Origin: an uncultured Oscillospiraceae bacterium
GTDB taxonomy: Bacteria; Bacillota; Clostridia; Oscillospirales; JAAYXM01
Reading direction: 5' to 3'
Assembly (NCBI GenBank): GCA_934646115.1
Contig: CAKUEM010000015.1
Span: forward strand, 1 to 36,456
Length of the DNA stretch: 36,456 bases
In this document: one piece after another, positions 25,601-32,410 of the stretch
Layout: the number at the start of each line of letters is the position of its first letter
Position numbering within the stretch: position 1 is the stretch's first letter
Program-made: the position numbers and the translations under genes
The notes under the pieces: model-generated
What the model was told of the DNA's origin: nothing
Databases searched by the model: none
Seen by the model: the letters and a program-made list of their open reading frames with translations, nothing else

Positions 25601-26148
25601 AAAAAGTCTAAAATCCCGCCGCGCTGCGCAAATTGCCCCTGCGTTTCCACAAGCTCCGCGCGCTTATAGCCAAACGCCACAAGCCGCTCGCACAGCGCCT
25701 GCATCGAATATTCGCCGCCGGATTTTAAAACGACCGCCTGCTCGAGAAGCTGCTCGGGCGGCATCGTGCGCTGCATCAGCGCGGCGGCGGAGGTACAAAC
25801 CAGCCCGGCGCGCCCGCTCGCCATCGCGTGCAGCGTGGAGATGCGCTCGTGCTCCCAATCGTGCGACGCGCTTTCTACATTATAAAATGTAAACTCGCGC
25901 GCAATAAAGATGTGCGCCTCCTCCTCGGCAAGCGCCGCAATATCGCGCGCGGCGTTGCGCGCGGCAAAATCGTCAGAAAACACGCAGTAGACCGGGCGCG
26001 TGGTGATGCGCCGGATCGCGGCGGCAAGATGCGCCTTATGGATATGCGAAAGGCCGGAGACCACGATCGGCGATACTCCGGCTGAAAGCTTCTCAAAAAG
26101 CTCACGGTATTCTTCTGCGTCACGCAGAAATGTTGATAATGAAAGCAT
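22678..26148 (-). CDS. mfd: Transcription-repair coupling factor Mfd
   Basis: 1156 residues from ATG 26148 (MLSLSTFL...), with GAGGTG upstream and 8 bases after pth. The N-terminal UvrB-like module shows AREFTFYNVESASHDWEHER and LETQ-type segments. The RNA-polymerase-interacting domain lies at ~490-560 (VGCLVVHELHGIGRFAGIAK; GTDALYVPVTQLDMVSKYIG). The RecG-like translocase follows: Walker A GDVGFGKTE (~640), DEEQ box (~744), LTLTATPIPRTLNMALSGIR, and the TRG-region motif QIRGRVGRSPRHAYAYLTY. The C-terminal D7 domain ends the protein. Mfd removes RNA polymerase stalled at lesions and recruits UvrA. It shares an operon with pth and the GlmU-like gene, a familiar Bacillota neighbourhood. Confidence 0.97.
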   Translation of the reverse strand: MLSLSTFLRDAEEYRELFEKLSAGVSPIVVSGLSHIHKAHLAAAIRRITTRPVYCVFSDDFAARNAARDIAALAEEEAHIFIAREFTFYNVESASHDWEHERISTLHAMASGRAGLVCTSAAALMQRTMPPEQLLEQAVVLKSGGEYSMQALCERLVAFGYKRAELVETQGQFAQRGGILDFFSPSMKNPVRLEFWGDEIDSMGEFDPEGQRRIANLTQVTLLPAQETLLSGAARERLITQLSAYRAGDELQKTLDQDLERLREGMLFPALDRYLPLIYDDFFCGADYLPKNAIVLIDDYYKTNDAAQRFCAQHDDDMKTLLANGTLAPECCEFLEDFDAVWRTLSRHATVLLDTFLRASYPTPPKALFSVLAKQLPSYGGNLEVACEDVSGYAEQKYRIIVLCGSADHARLLKDALARHGLAAGLDLALERLPEPGQIVLAAGSLSAGFEYPNERLALFTEGQLVVTARRSRHGVKRANRKKIASYQDLSVGCLVVHELHGIGRFAGIAKIPVDHVEKDYIKIIYAGTDALYVPVTQLDMVSKYIGGGEDAPIKLSKLGGADWERAKSRAKGAAKELAQQLVALYAERERTPGHAFPPDCSWQREFEDSFEFQETDDQLRCIHEIKEDMQRPRPMDRLLCGDVGFGKTEVALRAIMKCVLGGKQAAILVPTTVLAQQHFVTTRRRFANYPVKIAQLSRFCSPAQNRETLRALRAGRIDLVIGTHKLLQKGVAFHDLGLLIVDEEQRFGVAHKERLKELSKNIDVLTLTATPIPRTLNMALSGIRDMSVIEEAPRNRHPVQTYVFEHDWNVIADAIRRELARGGQVYYLHNRVDSIAATAARITRLIPDISVAVAHGQMEEGELSEVMERMAEGEIQVLVCTTIIETGIDIPNVNTLIIEDADRLGLSQLHQIRGRVGRSPRHAYAYLTYRRGKILTDVAEKRLSAIREYAEFGSGFKIAMRDLEIRGAGNVLGAQQSGHMMSVGYDMYLKLLEEAVSEEQGQPRANATECTADFTVSANIPEKYIASPEQRMDIYREIATIADEDDRADLIDELCDRFGEPPRETLLLMDIALLRHHAARAGICDISQKGRTLKITMAAPEFSYISKLCANPAYRGKILLNAGAEPYLTLRLAEKQDALEAAEAFIRDYAAAQEE

Positions 26149-26156
26149 GCTGCACC

Positions 26157-26798
26157 TCAGTTGATCCGGCTCGCCGCCGCCTCGCATCCGTCGCGCAGCA
26201 GCACCGGAACGGCGGCAACCGCGCGGTCGATCGCGGCGGCAAGCGTTGCCTGCTCATCGCTTGAGAGTTTGCCCAGTACCCAGTCCGCCACGTCATAGCC
26301 CGGATCGGGCGGCGCGCCCACGCCGATTTTAATGCGCGGGAACGCATCGCTTCCGCATTGCGCGATGATGCTTTTTATGCCGTTATGCCCGCCCGCGCTG
26401 CCTTTTTTGCGCACGCGCAGCTTCCCGGGCGGAAGCGAAATATCGTCAAACAGCACCAGGATCCGCTCGCAGGGGATCTTATAAAACGCAGCGGCGGCAG
26501 AAACCGCCTCGCCGGACAGGTTCATAAACGTCTGTGGCTTGAGCAGCAGGACCGGCGTGTCTGCAATCACGCCCTGACCGCAAAGCGCCTTGAATTTCAG
26601 CGTCTGCACGCGGATCTGATGCTGCGCGGCGAGCGTATCAAGCGCAAGAAAGCCCGCATTGTGCCGTGTCAGCTCATATTTGTCGCCCGGATTGCCCAGC
26701 CCGACGATCAGCCAGGCGGGCGGACCGGGCGGCGATTTTTCGCCGCGTTCTCGTTCAATTTTGCGAAATAGGTCAAAAATCGACAAACCATTCACCAC
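26157..26798 (-). CDS. pth: Peptidyl-tRNA hydrolase with an N-terminal extension
   Basis: 213 residues from GTG 26798 (a second GTG follows immediately). The conserved domain begins at WLIVGLGNPGDKYELTRHNA, residue ~29, with the catalytic His in TRHNAG and the usual LLLKPQTFMNLSG, LFDDISLPPGKLRVR and KGSAGGHNGIKSI motifs. The extra ~28 residues (NGLSIFDLFRKIERERGEKS...) are unusual for the ~190-residue enzyme, but short extensions of this kind occur in Clostridia. It recycles peptidyl-tRNAs released from ribosomes. It lies 6 bases after the GlmU-like gene and 8 before mfd. Confidence 0.93.
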   Translation of the reverse strand: MVNGLSIFDLFRKIERERGEKSPPGPPAWLIVGLGNPGDKYELTRHNAGFLALDTLAAQHQIRVQTLKFKALCGQGVIADTPVLLLKPQTFMNLSGEAVSAAAAFYKIPCERILVLFDDISLPPGKLRVRKKGSAGGHNGIKSIIAQCGSDAFPRIKIGVGAPPDPGYDVADWVLGKLSSDEQATLAAAIDRAVAAVPVLLRDGCEAAASRIN

Positions 26799-26804
26799 TT
26801 TGCC

Positions 26805-27524
26805 TTATTTTTTGTTCTTTTTCTCGCGATTTTTCGCGAAGATTCGCCCTGCCGCATCGGGCAGCGTGGTCTGGCGCGGCCGCGAGATCGCAAGCGCGCC
26901 GTCCGGCACGTTTTCATGCACGGTCGTGCCCGCGGCGATCAGCGTGTCGTTGCCGATCGTGACCGGGGCGATCAGGTTCGAGTTGCAGCCGACAAACGCG
27001 TTGTCGCCAATCACCGTGCGGTATTTTCCCACGCCGTCATAATTGACCGTGATCGTACCGCAGCCCATGTTGACGTTCGCGCCCATGTCGGTGTCGCCGA
27101 TATAGGACAGGTGCGACATTTTGCTGCCGTCCTGGATTGTGGAATTTTTCAGCTCAACAAAATTGCCGATCCGGCAATGCGCGCCGACTGTGCAGTGGTT
27201 GCGGATATGCGCAAACGGACCGACCGTTGTTCCCGCGCCGACCGAGCTGTCGGTGATCTGCGCGCTGTTGATGGTTGCGTTGTCGCCGATCACGGCGTTG
27301 GCAAGCACCGTGTTCGGACCGATCGTGCAGTGCTTACCGATCTTCGTGCCGGAAAGCAGGATCACGCCGGGCAGGATCGCCGTGCCTTCGCCGATCTCCA
27401 CGTCGGGCGCGATGCTTGCGCTGAGGTCCGCAAACGTCACGCCGGCCGCCATGTGCCGCCGGATCGTGTCATGCTGCGCTTCGACCATGCGCGAAAGCTC
27501 GTCAAATGCAGAAACTGTTTTCAT
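26805..27524 (-). CDS. Stand-alone GlmU-type acetyltransferase (left-handed beta-helix)
   Basis: 239 residues from ATG 27524 (MKTVSAFDELSRMVEAQHDT), with GAAAGGA upstream. It corresponds to the C-terminal half of GlmU: hexapeptide repeats (I.P.V.IG.GT.I.PGV.L), NFVELKNSTIQDGSKMSHLS with the catalytic-type His, YIGDTDMGANVNMGCGTITV, NYDG, and FVGCNSNLIAPVTIG. The uridylyltransferase half (GlmU N-terminal motif LAAGxGTRM) is absent, and no frame upstream of 27524 encodes it. The predicted reaction is acetylation of glucosamine-1-phosphate, with a separate pyrophosphorylase elsewhere; another amino-sugar substrate is possible. First gene of the operon with pth and mfd. Confidence 0.85.
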   Translation of the reverse strand: MKTVSAFDELSRMVEAQHDTIRRHMAAGVTFADLSASIAPDVEIGEGTAILPGVILLSGTKIGKHCTIGPNTVLANAVIGDNATINSAQITDSSVGAGTTVGPFAHIRNHCTVGAHCRIGNFVELKNSTIQDGSKMSHLSYIGDTDMGANVNMGCGTITVNYDGVGKYRTVIGDNAFVGCNSNLIAPVTIGNDTLIAAGTTVHENVPDGALAISRPRQTTLPDAAGRIFAKNREKKNKK

Positions 27525-27624
27525 CAAAAACTCATCCTTTCTCCTTGGGCGCGCCGGGCGCACCCGCCCCATGCGCGGGGTCGTTTCCTCTTCCTGCTCC
27601 TTCGGTATGCCACCGGATAGAAAT

Positions 27625-27653
27625 ATTATACCAATTTTTATAAAGATTTGCAA
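27625..27653 (-). promoter_or_regulatory. Promoter of the GlmU-like/pth/mfd operon
   Basis: Minus strand: TTGCAA (27653-27648), a 17-base spacer, TATAAT (27630-27625) with TGG before it (extended -10). The leader is about 95 bases and contains a GC-rich palindromic stretch (near 27548-27575). Confidence 0.75.
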
Positions 27654-27659
27654 TTTAGT

Positions 27660-27687
27660 TTGCAACTGCGAAAAATATCTGTATAAT
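27660..27687 (+). promoter_or_regulatory. Promoter of the DnaD-like/DnaC-like operon
   Basis: TTGCAA (27660-27665), a 16-base spacer, TATAAT (27682-27687). It is divergent from the GlmU-like promoter; the two TTGCAA hexamers lie 12 bases apart, start to start, so the two polymerases would compete. Confidence 0.65.
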
Positions 27688-27735
27688 AATATAGATAGAG
27701 AAAAATTTGGCGGGTTGCGAAAGGGCGTGGCGGCG

Positions 27736-28671
27736 GTGAAACGGCTGACACTTTTAAAACACAGCGACATCACGCTGTCACAGGCTGCGGTGGAAAAACT
27801 GCTCGATTGCCGCGATGAGGCGGCGCTGCGGATGTATCTCTACCTCGCGCGCACGGGCGGCGAGCTGGAGGAAAAAAGCGCGGCGGCGCGGCTGAATATC
27901 GGGCTGGACGCGGTGGGCGCGGCGCTTGACCGGCTGCGTCAGCTCGGGCTGCTGCAGCCGGAGGAGCAGAATCTGCCCTCGGACGAACTGCCCGCGTATA
28001 CCGCGACGGATGTGAAAACGCGCGTAAAGCAGGATGATGCGTTTCGCTATCTGCTGCAATTCGCGCAGGATAAGATCGGGCGCGTGCTCACCAGCGCGGA
28101 TATGCGCGCGCTGCTTGGGATTTACACCTGGATGGGGCTTCCGGTCGAGGTGATTTGCCTTATTATAACATGCAGCGCGGAGGAAACTGCGCAGAAATAT
28201 GGCGAAGGACGCCGCCCCACGATGCACGCGATCGAAAATCGCGCGCGCGCGTGGATGAATCTCGGCATCCGCACGACCGCGCAGGCGGAGGAATATTTAA
28301 AAGAACAGCAGCGCCGCGGCACGCGCATGGCAGCGCTTGCGCGCATGCTGCATTTATCCGGGCGCGCCCTCTCGCCCACGGAGGAGCGGTATCTCAGCGC
28401 GTGGATCACGGACGGGCTGGACGACGCGCTGATTTTAGAAGCATATGACCGCACGGTGGTTAAAACCGGCGGGCTTAAATGGAAATACATGGATTCGATT
28501 TTAAAAAGCTGGCAGGCGAGCGGATATCGCACAGTGGACGCGGTGCGCCGCGGCGAGGCGCGCACGCCGCAAAAACAGCCGAAAAAGCAGGCGGAGACGA
28601 GCAGCGAGGAGCTGGATTCCATGCGCCGCCTGCGCGAGCTGAACCGCGAATGGGGAAGTGAGAACAAATGA
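27736..28671 (+). CDS. DnaD-domain replication initiation protein
   Basis: 311 residues from GTG 27736 (MKRLTLLKHSDITLSQAAVE), ten bases after AAAGGG; the in-frame GTG at 27727 is a weaker alternative. The N-terminal winged-helix-like region (residues 1-85) is followed by two DnaD/DnaB-type domains: about 105-185 (VLTSADMRALLGIYTWMGLP and RAWMNLGIRTTAQAEEYL) and about 205-270 (RALSPTEERYLSAWITDGLD; KWKYMDSILKSWQASGY). The C-terminal tail is Lys/Gln/Glu-rich. In Bacillota such proteins help load the replicative helicase at the origin or at restart sites. The next gene, overlapping by ATGA, is the DnaC/DnaI-like loader, so they act together. Confidence 0.88.
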   Translation: MKRLTLLKHSDITLSQAAVEKLLDCRDEAALRMYLYLARTGGELEEKSAAARLNIGLDAVGAALDRLRQLGLLQPEEQNLPSDELPAYTATDVKTRVKQDDAFRYLLQFAQDKIGRVLTSADMRALLGIYTWMGLPVEVICLIITCSAEETAQKYGEGRRPTMHAIENRARAWMNLGIRTTAQAEEYLKEQQRRGTRMAALARMLHLSGRALSPTEERYLSAWITDGLDDALILEAYDRTVVKTGGLKWKYMDSILKSWQASGYRTVDAVRRGEARTPQKQPKKQAETSSEELDSMRRLRELNREWGSENK

Positions 28672-29651
28672 CGATGGACGGAAAGATCCTGCGCCCGATT
28701 TTAGACGAGATGGCGGCGCGCCGCATGCGCATCACGCGCGATGCGGAGGAGCGGCGGCGCGCGGTATATGCCGCGATCCCGCGCATTTGTGAGATCGATA
28801 CCGAGCTGCGCACCACGCCGCTTGCGATCATGCGCGCGGCATTTTCGCAGAAGAAAGACGCGGCGAGCCAGCTGCGCGCCGTGCGGGCGCATAATCTGGA
28901 GCTGCAGAAAGAGCGGGCGGAGCTTTTGGTCGCGCATGGCTATGCCTATGACCATTTAGAGCCGCAATATGAATGCCGCGAGTGCGAGGATACCGGCTAT
29001 CTTGCGCCGGGCGAGCCGTGCGCATGCCTGCGTGAGGCATACCGTAAGGAACTCTCAGAGCGCCTTTGCCGGCAGCTTGGCATGACCGGGGAGGATACAT
29101 TCGGCGCGTTTCGGCTTGCGCTGTATCCCAAAGAGCGGCAGGGCGGCGCGCCCTCGCCGTATGAGCAGATGAGCCAGGTGTATGACTATTGCGTGGAATA
29201 CAGCAAGCATTTCGGACCGGACGCGGCAAATTTATTCTTCTCCGGCGCGCCCGGGCTTGGCAAAACAAAGCTTGCCGGCTGCATCGCGGTGGAGGTCGCG
29301 CGCGGCGGCTGGGGCGTTGTATACGGAACGGCGTTTGAAATATTCAGCGCGCTTGAGGATAAAAAATTCGGGCGCGGCGGCGAGGACAACGACCCCGCGC
29401 GTTACACCGCCTGCGACCTGCTGGTGATCGACGATCTGGGCAGCGAGATGACCACGGCGTTTACCGTCGCCGCTTTTTATCAGCTGATCAACGAGCGCCT
29501 GCTCGCGGGGAAGAAAACGATTTTGATCTCTACCTGCGGGGTGGAGGAGCTTGGGCGCAAATATAATGCACAGCTCGCTTCGCGCCTGCGCGGCGAATTT
29601 GTCTGGCTCGCATTCCGCGGCGAGGATATTCGCGAGAAGCTGCGGAAATAA
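28668..29651 (+). CDS. DnaC/DnaI-like helicase loader ATPase
   Basis: 327 residues from ATG 28668, overlapping the DnaD-like stop by four bases. The N-terminal helical region (1-95) is rich in Arg/Glu. A Cys motif follows at about 100-120 (YECRECEDTGYLAPGEPCAC), probably zinc-binding as in DnaI. The AAA+ domain has Walker A GAPGLGKTKL (~190), Walker B LLVIDDLG, and a sensor segment LISTCG, ending SRLRGEFVWLAFRGEDIREK. Proteins of this type place the replicative helicase on single-stranded DNA. Annotated relatives are often called ATP-binding protein or DnaC. IstB transposition helpers share the fold, but no transposase is near. Confidence 0.9.
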   Translation: MTMDGKILRPILDEMAARRMRITRDAEERRRAVYAAIPRICEIDTELRTTPLAIMRAAFSQKKDAASQLRAVRAHNLELQKERAELLVAHGYAYDHLEPQYECRECEDTGYLAPGEPCACLREAYRKELSERLCRQLGMTGEDTFGAFRLALYPKERQGGAPSPYEQMSQVYDYCVEYSKHFGPDAANLFFSGAPGLGKTKLAGCIAVEVARGGWGVVYGTAFEIFSALEDKKFGRGGEDNDPARYTACDLLVIDDLGSEMTTAFTVAAFYQLINERLLAGKKTILISTCGVEELGRKYNAQLASRLRGEFVWLAFRGEDIREKLRK

Positions 29652-29666
29652 TAGGAGGGAGCGCGC

Positions 29667-29702
29667 ATGCGCTACGTCAAGCGAGAAGGAGCGTTGGCAT
29701 GA
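29667..29702 (+). CDS. Possible 11-residue leader peptide overlapping the carboxypeptidase start
   Basis: ATG 29667 reads MRYVKREGALA and stops at TGA 29700-29702, overlapping the next gene's ATG (29699-29701) as ATGA. A strong AGGAGGG ends six bases before its ATG. It also contains the carboxypeptidase's own AAGGAG site. Translation could couple to or tune the downstream gene. It may also be chance, since the strong ribosome binding site is otherwise unexplained. Confidence 0.4.
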   Translation: MRYVKREGALA

Positions 29703-30973
29703 AACGAGCAAAACGGATCGCGCTGCTGCTTTGCGCAGCGGTGCTGCTGCCGGGGATCGCCCGGGCAGAGCCGGAGGCTGCGCCCGCCGCGCCGCAGTTG
29801 ATCTCTGAAACCGCGGTGCTGATGGATGCAAAAACCGGGCAGGTGCTGTATAACAAAAATATGGATCAGCAGATGTTCCCCGCCAGTATCACGAAAATTA
29901 TGACCACGATCCTCGCGGTGGAGGAATGCAAGCTGACCGACCCGATCGTGATGTCGGAGGAGGCGGTGGACGCGGTGTCGCGCAGCGCATCGCACATTGC
30001 GCTCACGGCGGATGAGCAGATCACCGTGGAGGAGGCGATCTACGCGGCGCTTCTGGTCTCCGCCAATGACGCGTGCAACGGCATTGCCGAGAAGGTGAGC
30101 GGGAGTATGGACGCGTTTGCCCGGCATATGACCGAGAAAGCGGCGGAATTCGGCGCAAAACATACGCATTTTAATAATTCAAACGGATTAAAAGACCCCG
30201 AGCATTATACCACGGCCTATGACATGGCGGCGATCACACGGCACGGGCTGCAAAATCCGACCTGGCGCAAGATGTTTGGAACGCTGCGCTATGATATGCC
30301 GGCGAATAATAAGCAGAAAGACGTGCGCATTCTGTATAATCAGCACAGCATGATTTCAGACAATCGCTATTATTATAAGGGCATCATCGGCGGCAAGGCG
30401 GGCTATACCACCGCTGCGAAGTATACGCTGGTCACAGCGGCGGAGCGCGACGGGACAGAGCTGATCGCCGTGGTGATGAAAAGCCCGAAAAATGTTGATA
30501 AATACACGGATACCAAGGCGCTTTTGGATTATGGCTTTGAGGCGTTTCAGAGCGTGCGCATCGAGGATTCCATGCTGCCGACCCGCACGGTCACAACGAC
30601 CGGGGCGGACGGCGCGACGCAAGACTATACCGTGTCGCTGTCACAGCCGGTCACGGTGCGCATTCCGCAGGGCGCGGATGCGGCGCAGATCGAAAAGCGC
30701 GTGGAAATGCGCGACGGGGTCGCCACGCTTACGCTTACGCTCACGCAAAACAGCGGCACCACACCGCAGGAGCTGGGCAGCTTCCCGCTCACGGCGGCGT
30801 TTGTTCCCGCCGTTGCGGAGACGCAGCCCGTGGCGGCGGGCGCTTCGGTCTGGAAGCGGGTTTTACTCGTCGCCGGCGTGCTTCTTGGACTTTTGGCGCT
30901 GTTTGTCGCCGTGATTTATATCCGAAAAGAAATTTATCTTCGCCGCCGCCGTGCGCGCCGCCGGAGATATTAA
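29699..30973 (+). CDS. D-alanyl-D-alanine carboxypeptidase (PBP5/DacF family, peptidase S11)
   Basis: 424 residues from ATG 29699, with AAGGAG upstream. The signal peptide ends near IARAEPEA. Catalytic motifs: Ser63-Ile-Thr-Lys66 (SxxK), Ser121-Ala-Asn123 (SxN) and, in the place of the usual KTG, Lys233-Ala-Gly235 in GGKAGYTTAAKYTLVTAAER. The C-terminal beta domain runs over ~275-370. A membrane helix at ~385-408 (VLLVAGVLLGLLALFVAVIY) and an Arg-rich cytoplasmic tail (RRRRARRRR) anchor it, in place of the amphipathic helix common in the family. It trims the terminal D-Ala of peptidoglycan stem peptides. The unknown lipoprotein follows after 19 bases. Confidence 0.92.
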   Translation: MKRAKRIALLLCAAVLLPGIARAEPEAAPAAPQLISETAVLMDAKTGQVLYNKNMDQQMFPASITKIMTTILAVEECKLTDPIVMSEEAVDAVSRSASHIALTADEQITVEEAIYAALLVSANDACNGIAEKVSGSMDAFARHMTEKAAEFGAKHTHFNNSNGLKDPEHYTTAYDMAAITRHGLQNPTWRKMFGTLRYDMPANNKQKDVRILYNQHSMISDNRYYYKGIIGGKAGYTTAAKYTLVTAAERDGTELIAVVMKSPKNVDKYTDTKALLDYGFEAFQSVRIEDSMLPTRTVTTTGADGATQDYTVSLSQPVTVRIPQGADAAQIEKRVEMRDGVATLTLTLTQNSGTTPQELGSFPLTAAFVPAVAETQPVAAGASVWKRVLLVAGVLLGLLALFVAVIYIRKEIYLRRRRARRRRY

Positions 30974-30992
30974 ACAGCAGGAGGAAACGACC

Positions 30993-32006
30993 ATGAAAAA
31001 AACAGGAATTCGCATCGCGGCGCTGCTGCTTGCCGTGCTTCTGGCGGGCTGCGGCAGCAATACGGAAACCAAGGGCGAGCAGCTGGCAGACGATGAGGGC
31101 GATTATGTGCTTGAGCAGTCCGCGGCGATGGACGAGGCAACGCGCACCGAGCTTGACGCCGTGCGCGGCGCATTTGAGAAGGCGCTTGCCGCGCGCAATG
31201 CTGCGGGGATCATGGACCATGTCGCTGCGGATTTCGGCGCAACGCAGGGCAGCATCACCTCGTTTTTAGAGAGCGCGAGCAAAGAGGGCATGAGCGCCTA
31301 TACGCGCTACGATTCGTATTATTTTAAAGATCTCACCGTGTCTGACACCATGATTCGTGCGAAAAAAGCGCCGGAGGATGAGAATTATATCTCGTTCACG
31401 CCCGGCAGCACGGAGATGGATATCACGCTGTATCAGTCTGACAATGCGGAGGTTTCGCAGATGATTGCGCTGATTTGCGCTAAGCGCGACAATGCGTGGG
31501 AAATCGTTTGGATCGACACGTCGGACTCGCGCTATTACGGCAAGGATGCGCCCGCGATCTACCAGCTCGCGCAGGACGCGAAAAATAATGGGCAGGACGT
31601 GCTTTCCTATGTGTATGCACAGATGCTCTATAACATCTATCATCCGGCAAACGCGCTGTATTATAAAGACGATACCGCCATGCTCGACCTGGTGATGGAG
31701 CGAAACTCCTGGGGCAGTAAGCGCTTCCCGATCGCGCTGGCGGACGGGGTGAGCAAGATCCACACGATCGGGATCGCGCGCGAGAAGGGCGGCGTTGTCC
31801 CGATGGTCTTTGTGCAGACCAGCGCGGAAATCAAGGACGCGGCGTCGCGGCAGAAGCTTGCGGAATCCGTGCGCGATGAGTTTTTGAAGAATAACGCCGG
31901 CATTGCGGATGCGTTTGCGCACATTACCGTCCGCATGACAAACGAGGATGTTGAAAAGGCAACAGCACAGGTGAAATATGAAAGCGTGGTCGTGCCGACA
32001 AAATAA
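30993..32006 (+). CDS. Lipoprotein of unknown function
   Basis: 337 residues from ATG 30993, with AGGAGG upstream. Signal peptide with lipobox LAGC (Cys19), then a short polar linker. Residues ~40-150 look like an NTF2-like alpha+beta fold (AVRGAFEKALAARNAAGIMD; GSITSFLESASKEGMSAYTR). The rest has no motif I can name (YYGKDAPAIYQLAQDAKNNG; QTSAEIKDAASRQKLAES). The end, VEKATAQVKYESVVVPTK, is polar. It follows the carboxypeptidase gene by 19 bases and a terminator closes the pair, so an envelope role is likely. The fold suggestion is tentative. Confidence 0.8.
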   Translation: MKKTGIRIAALLLAVLLAGCGSNTETKGEQLADDEGDYVLEQSAAMDEATRTELDAVRGAFEKALAARNAAGIMDHVAADFGATQGSITSFLESASKEGMSAYTRYDSYYFKDLTVSDTMIRAKKAPEDENYISFTPGSTEMDITLYQSDNAEVSQMIALICAKRDNAWEIVWIDTSDSRYYGKDAPAIYQLAQDAKNNGQDVLSYVYAQMLYNIYHPANALYYKDDTAMLDLVMERNSWGSKRFPIALADGVSKIHTIGIAREKGGVVPMVFVQTSAEIKDAASRQKLAESVRDEFLKNNAGIADAFAHITVRMTNEDVEKATAQVKYESVVVPTK

Positions 32007-32012
32007 CGGCAC

Positions 32013-32044
32013 AAAAAGATCCGGGATACACCCCGGATCTTTTT
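32013..32044 (+). terminator. Terminator of the carboxypeptidase-lipoprotein operon
   Basis: A 13-base-pair stem, AAAAAGATCCGGG with CCCGGATCTTTTT, loop of six, continuing into T residues; it starts 6 bases after the stop. Confidence 0.92.
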
Positions 32045-32347
32045 TATTGCGCCTGTTTGAGGAAAATAAACCGGGCAGGGGCGCGCCTTTATGATCGGCG
32101 CGGCCCTGCCCTTGCTTTTGCGCGCGGAAGAGAAAAAACCGCGCCATTTGCCCGGCGTTTCGGGAAAGAGAGAACGTCTCCCGTGGTGCAGCTCGCATTT
32201 CCCGGCGTTCCGCGCGGTCAATAGGGAAAACAAGGCGTGCGCGGGCAATGCAAGAGCCTGCCCACAGCGCGCGGCTTGCGCAAAGTTTTTTCGCCGCCAC
32301 GCGAAATTTTCCGCAATGGCGGGCGCAAAGTGCCCGGGCAGACAAAA
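32045..32347. other. Non-coding spacer with a long GC-rich hairpin
   Basis: About 300 bases without a convincing gene. GGGCAGGG-GCGCGCC (32073-32087) pairs with GGCGCG-GCCCTGCCC (32097-32111) to form a strong hairpin followed by TTGCTTTTG. The rest is GC-rich with short repeated phrases (TTTCCCGGCGTT-like at about 32158 and 32199) and no ribosome binding site leading into a plausible frame. Confidence 0.5.
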
Positions 32348-32371
32348 GGCGGGAAGCTTTCGCTTCCCGCC
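32348..32371 (-). terminator. Terminator of the M23 peptidase gene
   Basis: GGCGGGAAGC with GCTTCCCGCC, a perfect 10-base-pair stem with loop TTTC, 40 bases after the stop of the leftward M23 gene. On that strand it is followed by TTTTGTC. Confidence 0.8.
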
Positions 32372-32410
32372 CGTTTTGCAAGCGATAAAATTGTTCCTGC
32401 GCGGCGGCGC

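Noticed and set aside
26149..26187. Thirteen extra N-terminal residues for Mfd
   Set aside because: They lie within the end of pth; ATG 26148 has its own ribosome binding site and starts the usual sequence.
28668..29651. IstB-type transposition helper
   Set aside because: Shares the AAA+ fold, but there is no adjacent transposase or terminal repeat, and the DnaD-like partner overlaps it, which favours a replication role.
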